The notes under the pieces: model-generated
What the model saw: the letters and a program-made list of their open reading frames with translations, nothing else
What the model was told of the DNA's origin: nothing
Databases searched by the model: none
Shown here: piece after piece, positions 8,582 through 15,000 of the stretch
Layout: every line of letters starts with the position of its first letter
Position numbering within the stretch: the stretch's first letter is position 1
Assembly: GCA_009663005.1 (NCBI GenBank)
Contig: VIGQ01002190.1
Span: 1-15,000, forward strand
Source: Actinidia chinensis
Taxonomy: Eukaryota > Streptophyta > Magnoliopsida > Ericales > Actinidiaceae
Direction: 5' to 3'
Length of the DNA stretch: 15,000 nucleotides
Program-made: the position numbers and the translations under genes

Positions 8582-9358
8582 TGTTTGTTTGCCCGGATTA
8601 GGGCGGATTGTACAATAAGTCCAGTCCAGTCCAGCGTTTGTTTACAAAAATAACTCCGGACTATTAGTCCTAAAAAAAGATATGTGGGACTGGGACTGTC
8701 CCGGAGCCGGGGGTAGGGGTGGGAACAACTAGTTCCTTGTACCTAAGCCTAAGTCGGACTAATTGTAAATTCTAATTTGCCCTGACACATTGAATAATTT
8801 TTCCTCTCTTTCCCTTCTCTCTCTCCCTCTCTCGTGTTCCCCTCTCTCTTTCGTTTTTTTATTTTTTTAATAATTTTTTTTTATTTTTTTATTAAATAAT
8901 TTTTATCACTTTTTTTTTGATAAACAGTTTTTTTTTTGAATTAACCATTTTTTTTCTAAAAAAAAAAAATATTTTTTTTAAAAATATTTAATCCGAAAAA
9001 AATATAAACAATCATAATTTTGAATATATATTTTATTGATAACAATTTTTAAAAAATAGAACAATTTTTCTTTTATAAAAAATTAAGTTATTTTTTTTTT
9101 TAAAAAAATTATTAATTTTTTAAAAATAATAATTTTTATAAATTATTTTTAAAAATTAAATAAAAAAATTTTACATTTTAAAAAATATTTTTCCAGAAAA
9201 CGGTTCATTTTTTAAAATAAAGCTTGGTGTATACCAAAATAAATTGAGGGGTATGCTTGTCATTCCCTTCATTTGTCCCAGTCCGATTCTTACACAAGCA
9301 CATGGGACAGACTGAACTACCACCTTATCCAGAATTTTGTCCCGGAGCAAACAACCAC
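8582..9358. mobile_element. Non-autonomous element with about 80-bp terminal inverted repeats
   Basis: The left end (8582-8663, starting TGTTTGTTTGCCCGGA) aligns in inverted orientation with the right end (9276-9358, complement starting GGTTGTTTGCTCCGGGAC). Both contain GTCCAGTC-like or GTTCAGTC-like words and a GTTTGTTTA or CTTGTGTAA segment. The interior, about 8850-9220, is almost pure A and T with many long homopolymers and no open frame. No transposase is present. A target-site duplication was not clear, so the superfamily is not assigned. Confidence 0.55.
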
Positions 9359-9400
9359 GGCTACACGATTATCCGGGGCCCAGTAAGTTTCGATCAACGA

Positions 9401-9441
9401 GTCCAGTCCCAATCCATTCCCCAAGGCTATTAGTTCCGGAG
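9401..9441. repeat. Second inverted match to the element's left end
   Basis: The complement of this segment starts CTCCGGAACTAATAGCCT and ends GGGACTGGAC. It matches 8654-8696 (CTCCGGACTATTAGTCCT to GGGACTGGGAC) in inverted orientation. The element may therefore extend to about 9475, or a partial second copy may lie beside it. Confidence 0.55.
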
Positions 9442-9479
9442 AACTCCTGTGCCAGTCCGGCCAACGGGCCTTAACTTCA

Positions 9480-10548
9480 CGTAAAATTATTGAAATTTAG
9501 TACTTATGTATTAAATTAGTTGCATTTCTTAGATTCAATTTTTTAGGAATTTTTCAGAATTTTTTTTTTCACAGACCATAACAATCCTCATTTTTCATAT
9601 CTTAGCAAAAATATTTTCAAAAATAAAAAAATGCCTTTTTTTCAAAAATAAAAAATTCGTTTTCTTAAAAATTTTCGGAGAAGAGTCCCAAAAACAGTCA
9701 CTAAACAAATTTCAAAACTATTTCATAAAATTAATTCTAAAATAGAAACCAACAAGATTTTGGAATTTGAGGTTGACTTTTGACCAAAAAGATTATAGAA
9801 ATGCATATTAGAATAGACGAAAATGATATACCATTCGATCATGGTAAATTGCATGTTTTTATTTGGCATTATGGAAGAAATAGAAAGAAAAATAGAAAAA
9901 AACATGACATTTTCCCTTTTGGAACAAAATTGTCAAATTGGACACCTTCGCATTTCAAAATAACAAAAAATTGTGGAGATTCTTCGAATTCTATGAGAAA
10001 AGGCATGAAAAAATAGAACAAAATATTATATATCAAATACGTAATTATTTAAAAGAAATTATGTTTTTAGCAAATTATTGAGTAGGAGGGTAGGATACTT
10101 GAGTTTGTAGTGGAAAAAGACTTGAATGTGTCAATCATGTGCAACCCGTACCCAAAACAAACTTGAAAAGTTGACAATATTTTTAAAAATAAAAAAAACA
10201 GAATACCACACTTAATGCAAAGTCTGAAATCAAATAAAAAAGATGAAAAAGTCATTTCCCAACAGCTGGTTAATTGAAAAGACATTAAATGAACTATTGA
10301 CAGTATAGTTTAAGCATTTTAAATTTATTTTTAGTTTTTATTTTTTATATTATAAATTAATCAAAAAAAAATGATATGAATCCGGACATTAATTAATATC
10401 CGTTCATTATATTTTATACTATTGAACTTAATAAGAGTTATAACTAAACCTTGAAGGAAACAACCAATTAGAGATTGTTATGGCTCCAAATAGTTCAGCT
10501 ATTAAGGGCTAAAAAATGTAGCCCTTTGGCCTTTCATTCATCAAAAAT
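9480..10548. other. AT-rich intergenic DNA, no gene seen
   Basis: A 78-codon plus-strand frame at 9780-10016 is Lys- and Asn-rich and matches no family I know. A 20-bp near-perfect palindrome, CGGACATTAATTAATATCCG, lies at 10383-10402. Nothing else stands out. Confidence 0.5.
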
Positions 10549-10660
10549 TTCCAAACACCCACGTCGCTTGGTGTTATGACTTTATATAATGTTGGGATAT
10601 CTCTCCATCTAATGTTTAAGTTTTTGGGTTAGATATAAAATTCACATCGCACTCTTGATA
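10549..10660 (+). mobile_element. LTR/TRIM-like fragment
   Basis: CCCACGTCGCTTGGTGTTAT, a TTTATATAATG box near 10580, CTCTCCATCTAATG and AAGTTTTTGGGTTAGAT occur in this order. The CCCACATCG-like start and TTTTGGGTTGGAT-like end are hallmarks of short LTRs (TRIM or Ty1-copia) across angiosperms, from memory. No coding remnants or second LTR are seen, so this is likely a worn solo LTR or part of one. Confidence 0.45.
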
Positions 10661-10794
10661 ATAAACCGAAGAAAAATTTCACCCAATGGTTCCTTCGTGT
10701 GATCCAACGTTTTCACTTTCTTCCTTTTAAGCTTTAATTTGAATAATTAGAATCTTGCAGGTTGATATGGTTTCAAGTTATTCATTCTGGTCCC

Positions 10795-10850
10795 CACGTG
10801 TTAGGAATTTTACATTACAAGGGGAGGCACGTGAAGCTTATAGGGCCCAC
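10795..10850. promoter_or_regulatory. Two G-boxes and a TCP-type site
   Basis: Two palindromic CACGTG G-boxes (10795-10800 and 10828-10833) are followed by GGGCCCAC at 10843-10850, a class I TCP / site II type motif. Such clusters are typical of plant promoters bound by bHLH or bZIP and TCP factors. No gene on either side can be tied to it with confidence. Confidence 0.4.
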
Positions 10851-11044
10851 AATTGGTTCTTTGTATAGTTTTGACAAATTTATTAATCCCTAACAATGAC
10901 ACGAATTTTTAAAAGCTTTAGTTCTACTTAAACTTGTTATTGGGTGTTGGCGAAATGACTTACAGTGAACCCAATCAATGAGTTGTATTTCTGCTTAAAG
11001 GACTACAATTCAAGCTTTATTTCGATTAAAATTGTTATTGAGAG

Positions 11045-11146
11045 ATGTCCGTATTGACATTGTAGAGCTAGAACTAGTGGAGGAGAGAGGGAGAGAGATG
11101 TGCTGGGGGAGGAGGATTGAAGGGCTTTTGGGACGTGGTATTTATG
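11045..11146 (-). promoter_or_regulatory. Possible core promoter and start codon, minus strand
   Basis: On the minus strand a CATAAATA box (complement of 11139-11146) is followed by a CT-rich leader with CTCTCTCCCTCTCTCC and then an ATG at 11060. The frame from this ATG, MSIRTSLNNNFN, stops after 16 codons. A GTAAGT donor-like sequence lies near 10957-10963. The arrangement looks like the 5' end of a plant gene, but no protein is recognised. The 67-codon plus-strand frame over the same bases is just the complement of the CT-rich leader. Confidence 0.22.
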
Positions 11147-11201
11147 ATGGAAGGGCGGAGAGAACAGGAAGAAGAAACAAAATCATGTGCAGTGTGAGGA
11201 C

Positions 11202-11390
11202 TAAGCAAGCAGTGCGGAATCAGAATTTTAGTTAGGGGGGTCCATAGGTTCAAAGTGTAAAAAAAAATTTAATATATTCTAGAGAGGCTAAAATATAAAA
11301 AAAAAATTCTATTTTTTTTTTTGTAATTTCTTAAAAGCCAAGGAGGCTCTAGCCCCTGCTGGTCTCCCCTAGTCCGCCAGTGTAAGCAAG
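11202..11390. mobile_element. Non-autonomous hAT element (MITE) with 8-bp target duplication
   Basis: The element spans 11210-11382 (173 bp). Its left end CAGTGCGGA and the complement of its right end CACTGGCGGA form a short imperfect terminal inverted repeat. An identical 8-bp TAAGCAAG flanks it at 11202-11209 and 11383-11390. An 8-bp duplication and CA(C/G)TG(G)CGGA ends fit the hAT superfamily. The interior is AT-rich with A and T runs and has no coding capacity. It inserted about 60 bp upstream of the possible minus-strand TATA box at 11139-11146. Confidence 0.8.
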
Positions 11391-11695
11391 CATAGTTTGT
11401 GTTTAGGTCGGCTTTGTACCCAGGCACACTCTCTTTGTCTCTCTTATCGACATCATGGATAAGAATAAATTAACTATGTAGTAGTGAGTATCAAGCAATA
11501 TAATACCTGCCACGCTTGAATTTGGGGTTACTATAGTGACCCTCTTTTGGTGGGCCATCTCGATTCTCGGGTTCATGATAAGTCACCAAATACTACCTTA
11601 AACACTAATTATAATTCGGAATTAGAAGTTTGATGGGTCTATTAACATTGTGAGTGATACATAAAAGAGTTGAGTGTTTTATTTTATTTCTCCAG

Positions 11696-11810
11696 AGCTT
11701 GTCAATTTACTAATGAAAGGAGCAGCTTCACTGTACTGGACCAAGCTGTTGGATGGGTTCGTGTGGCTCACCGCGAACGAATCCAATGATTTTCCTAATT
11801 CGTATTTTAG
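11696..11810 (+). other. Exon-like segment with splice-like borders, unidentified
   Basis: A TTTATTTCTCCAG acceptor-like sequence precedes 115 bp with normal, less AT-biased composition, ending ATTTTAG before GT. One frame encodes LLDGFVWLTANESNDFPNSY and is open to 11859; another encodes FTVLDQAVGWVRVAHRERIQ. Neither is recognised. It may be a worn gene fragment. Confidence 0.15.
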
Positions 11811-11859
11811 GTCATTGTATGCAGATTTTATACACAATAAATTCAACAAGTATCAATGA

Positions 11860-12186
11860 CTTCCGACATGCATAAAAATTAGTGTTGGTGAAATGAGATT
11901 AAATTATTTACATCTTAAATACGAAGTTTATGTATATTTAATTATTAGTTAACACATCATTTTTGATTCGTTAGATGCTTTAATCTTCTTAACTAATTAA
12001 TGATATGTTAATTGATTAATGTAAATACATAAATTTTAAATTTGCGCCGCATGCATAAAGGATTTAATATCTGGTGAAATTACATTAACAAACACCAAAA
12101 AATAATGATTACAATTATAAGGAATATTATGACCAATCTTATGCTAATTAATGTTTTGCCCTAATTAACGCAGCTAATTTCCACAA
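11860..12186. other. AT-rich intergenic DNA, no gene seen
   Basis: The sequence is AT-rich with several ATTAATTA-type words and short stopped frames only. No family or structure is recognised. Confidence 0.5.
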
Positions 12187-12263
12187 AACAATGTATAAAA
12201 CGACAATGTACGAGTAATGTACGAAAATGCACAACTTAGACTCAAACAATGTATAAAACGACA
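12187..12263. repeat. 19-bp direct repeat, 58-bp period
   Basis: AACAATGTATAAAACGACA occurs exactly at 12187-12205 and again at 12245-12263. The bases between share only loose similarity. It could be a small tandem duplication; it lies inside a 63-codon minus-strand frame that I do not regard as a gene. Confidence 0.85.
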
Positions 12264-12993
12264 GGTTAAAATTGTCAATTTTTTGATACAAGAACGAGTA
12301 TAGCACAACTTAATAACACCAATATGGAACGAGACGTATTCGGATAGGACCCGCGAACCAGCCAACTCATTTCATGGAGGATTAGTTACACATTTTAATA
12401 TCATTTTCACATATTCGAATCTCGTATTTGACCGGAATAAGAAATGTTAAGAAAGGATTTTTGTGCCAATATAATTATCTTATTTTTCATTGAATTTCAA
12501 CCTGATCTATTTATTTTATTATTTGGGATTAAGTCTTCTGTACAAAGAAAATACTAGGAGTACCAAATAGTGTGCATTTTCTTTTTGATATCTGGGAGAT
12601 GAATTGAGCTACAATAAAACATGTATAAGAAAAATTTCAACCAATAAAGATTAATTTAATAAAATTTAACTGGTAGGAGCAAAAAAAATTCAATGTCTCC
12701 ATACACTTTGACATTTTTTAATTATAGGTGAAATTTTTTGACAGAGAACCGTATACAAATGTGACATTGCAGAGTATAGTTCCCTGTTTGGGTTTTTTTT
12801 TTTTTATTTTTTTGTTTTTCCCAAAAGGGCTTGGTCTATAATTACGCAATGTACATTGTCAAATTTACTTTTTTTTTAGAATAGGGAAATCTCCATTAGT
12901 AAACGAGAACTGTAATTACAAACGGTTTTACAATAGCGCTTGATTAATTAGTGTTTTTATAGTGTTTTTTATTTTTTTTTTTTTGATTTTTTT
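12264..12993. other. AT-rich intergenic DNA, no gene seen
   Basis: Long T runs (near 12790-12810 and 12969-12984) and A/T-rich sequence dominate. A weak inverted match exists between about 12755-12774 and 12843-12862 (CAATGTACATTG-like words), too diverged to call an element. Confidence 0.45.
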
Positions 12994-13972
12994 GGTTTTG
13001 GTCCATAAAATATTTTATTCCAAAATTTGCATAAATGGTGTTGGAAAAATCAATTTAATTAAAATAATTTAATTACATCGTTTTGTATTAAAAACTGCTT
13101 AGCAAGACACTTTTAACATGAGTTTTAAAAACAGTTAATTTTACTTTGCACCCCTCTATACTTTGAAATCATTGTCATTTAACACTCTTATTTTAATTTT
13201 AGACAATCCAAACCTTGTGCTTTACTCAACGGTCAAATATCATATTCATCGCTATGACGTCAGAAGAGATTGATGGAAACCGAAACAATGAAACTCGCAC
13301 GTCAATATTTTTTAAGATATTAAGTTGTAGTTTAAACCTACTAGACCAATTGTGTTAACTTTTGCAAAAAGTTTTGACGATTAGATTTTATAACATCACA
13401 CAATTGTGTTAAAAGTACGACAATGGACCTTACGAGTGACTCCGAACTCAGCCTAAACTAATATTGAGGTATTTTTTTATGAAAATAAATCAAGTAATTT
13501 AGAGTTTGTCAAAACTCAATTGATGATATCATTTCTTGTAAATTGGGATAAATCCCCCTTTTGCACCCTGCACTTTCGTGAGGATTGTCACTTTACACTC
13601 CTTCAATAGATCATATGAGATCTTGTTGAGGTTAAAATGTACACATATCCTACGAAAATAGGGATGTGTGAGTCACATGTCATTTTCATCAGTCTTTTTG
13701 ATGCCATATGGGTGGAGGGTTGACAGTTGACGTAAAGTATAGTATTGAGTTACCAAATTAAAAGTGAAGGGGGCAAAAGATAATTGGTTTTTCAAGTATA
13801 AGAGGTACCAAAGTGAAGTAATCCTTTTTAAAATCACCCTAAACGAGCGATTTGATAAAAGCTTTTTTAAGGTAAAAACAAATTTAATTAAATTATTTAA
13901 TTTTAAAAACCAATTTTGCTAAACACGAGTTTTATTAAAATTCAAAATAATATATTTTATAGACATAAAACC
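12994..13972. mobile_element. Large foldback structure, probably two nested inverted-repeat elements
   Basis: The outer arms are 12994-13074 and 13882-13972. For example GGTTTTGGTCCATAAAATAT at 12994 pairs with the complement of ATATTTTATAGACATAAAACC ending at 13972, and AATTTAATTAAA-type words pair inside them. The inner arms are 13138-13275 and 13686-13822: TTTACTTTGCACCCCTCTAT on the left matches the complement TTCACTTTGGTACCTCTTAT on the right, and GCTATGACGTCAGAAGAG matches CATATGGCATCAAAAAGAC. A third partial copy of the inner arm lies in direct orientation at 13550-13603. TTTTAAAA occurs at 13123-13130 and 13826-13833, just outside the inner arms, and may be a target duplication. This suggests the inner element inserted into the middle of the outer one. 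No transposase frame is present. Confidence 0.65.
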
Positions 13973-14656
13973 TAAAAAAAAACATTTACTAAAGGCGATT
14001 TTCTCGTATTCTGAAAAAAAAATAAATTTAACTACAAATTGCCCTAAATTATATATAAAAACATTATAAGTTATATAATCAAAAAACGCCAAGCCATGTT
14101 TGGAACACCCAACAGCATCCCCCGGAGCCAAAATCCAAAATATAAACGACCCCGCCGATACGGATAAGAATTTCGAAATAACCCGGTGACACCGCAAGAA
14201 ACATTTTGGAACACAAAAGCGAAACCACATCAATATATGGATTAGGGGTGTAAATTTGTCCCACTAGGCCCAGCCCAAATTTAAATTGGACGAATATATA
14301 CAATTAAAAATATTAATAACTAGTATTACTTTAAAACTGAGCAATTTTGGAATGGTGCACCGACCTCCCGCTAGGTCCATCCTATCTATAACACCTAACA
14401 AGTGCGAATTAAACCCATGTTCTTAGGCCAGTGGGTGCTACCTTCCAATGCCACAATTAGTCCGTCTTCCTTACTTCATCCGTGTCTTCCTCAACTTACC
14501 AAATATGAACAAAAACAAAAAATCTCATTTTCCTAAGGCTTCAATAGTAAACTACTAAAGTCTAACAGAAATACTCTTTATCCCACGAAGGCCCTCAATG
14601 ATTAAAGCTTAAAAGAGGAAAAGTAAATCATGATATCAATTATCTCATCTTATGGG
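13973..14656. other. Intergenic DNA with a short repeat-like patch, no gene seen
   Basis: Two overlapping minus-strand frames (13919-14233 and 14079-14303) are open, but they overlap the foldback arm and are rich in Phe, Ile and Cys without a family match. AGGGGTGTAAATTTGTCCC and GGCCCAGCCC at 14244-14275 resemble the junction words of widespread plant repeats. Nothing else is recognised. Confidence 0.4.
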
Positions 14657-14820
14657 ACACGCTAAGATTGTTAATCATGTAAAAAATCAGATTAATCTGG
14701 TATTAGTAGCCATATAATTAAATCATTTTTATTGAGATATCAATTTTTGGAAAATACTATTTATTTTATCTATGTCTGATTAACCTGATTTTTTGTATGA
14801 ATGATCTTCACAGTGTGCTT
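14657..14820. mobile_element. MITE-like inverted repeat
   Basis: Left arm 14657-14700 (CGCTAAGATTGTTAATCATG, then TAAAAAATCAGATTAATC) pairs with right arm 14774-14820 (GATTAACCTGATTTTTTGTA, then TGAATGATCTTCACAG) across an AT-rich spacer of about 73 bp. The inner 25 bp match best; outer parts are diverged. There is no coding capacity and the ends were not defined. Confidence 0.55.
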
Positions 14821-15000
14821 TACAATGTGAACGATTCAAATTAATGAAATCAGTCCAGAATAGGCTCACTCTTGCTAATTATACTCTAAAGTTTAAATCT
14901 TAAACGTTAGTGAAGCATAGTCTTTTTGCCAATAACCTAGGCACAAAAAAAACTTTTTCAGTCTTCCACTTTATATATACAATACTCTCATGTTAAGTGT
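14821..15000. other. Intergenic DNA, no gene seen
   Basis: A TTTATATATA box near 14971-14980 lies close to the window edge and could be a promoter element for a gene outside it; nothing else is visible. Confidence 0.35.

Noticed and set aside
9780..10016. 78-aa plus-strand ORF
   Set aside because: Lys/Asn/Ile-rich product of AT-rich DNA with no family match or promoter-like context.
12395..12425. TTCGAATC as a tRNA T-arm
   Set aside because: No anticodon arm, D-arm or acceptor stem can be drawn around it.
13919..14303. 104-aa and 74-aa minus-strand ORFs
   Set aside because: They overlap each other and a foldback arm, and have hydrophobic low-information composition without a match.

Overview
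This is a plant nuclear window, probably from a eudicot or another AT-rich angiosperm. It has long AT-rich intergenic stretches, (GA)n/(TC)n microsatellites, many small foldback and terminal-inverted-repeat elements, LTR-like fragments, and two recognisable plant genes. No bacterial operon structure, rRNA, tRNA or CRISPR array is visible. Nearly all open frames in the window are short and look like chance.

Layout: 1-1085 is AT-rich intergenic DNA. About 1087-1690 resembles an LTR read on the minus strand. 1691-3290 is AT-rich with no gene seen. 3292-3632 is a degenerate minisatellite of about 60-66 bp units. 3655-3838 holds a diverged direct duplication that includes two TATA-like boxes. 3894-5061 is a nearly full-length GDP-mannose 4,6-dehydratase (GMD/MUR1) gene on the plus strand, broken by many 1-2 nt indels. 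5062-7570 has no recognised gene, only three weak exon-like segments. About 7570-7800 is a foldback element. 8009-8294 (minus strand) is the first exon of a peptide methionine sulfoxide reductase A5 (MSRA5) gene, bracketed by two (GA/TC)n microsatellites. 8361-9475 is transposon-derived: a GC-rich patch, then an element with about 80-bp terminal inverted repeats around a very AT-rich core. 10549-10660 is an LTR/TRIM-like fragment. 10795-10850 holds two G-boxes and a TCP-type site. 11210-11382 is a 173-bp non-autonomous hAT element with a perfect 8-bp target-site duplication. 12994-13972 is a 1-kb foldback structure that looks like one inverted-repeat element nested in another. 14657-14820 is a further MITE-like hairpin.

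The two recognisable genes are unrelated in function. One is a cytosolic nucleotide-sugar enzyme that makes the GDP-fucose precursor. The other is a secretory-pathway MsrA-like protein whose usual catalytic Cys position is Ser. In both, the protein sequence stays highly conserved while the reading frame is repeatedly broken by single-base indels, and CpG sites in GMD are well preserved. That pattern fits uncorrected long-read sequence, or very recent inactivation, better than slow pseudogene decay. If so, absent ORFs elsewhere in this window should be read with caution. I did not find a convincing undescribed biological system; the strongest structural signals are the nested foldback element and the hAT MITE.
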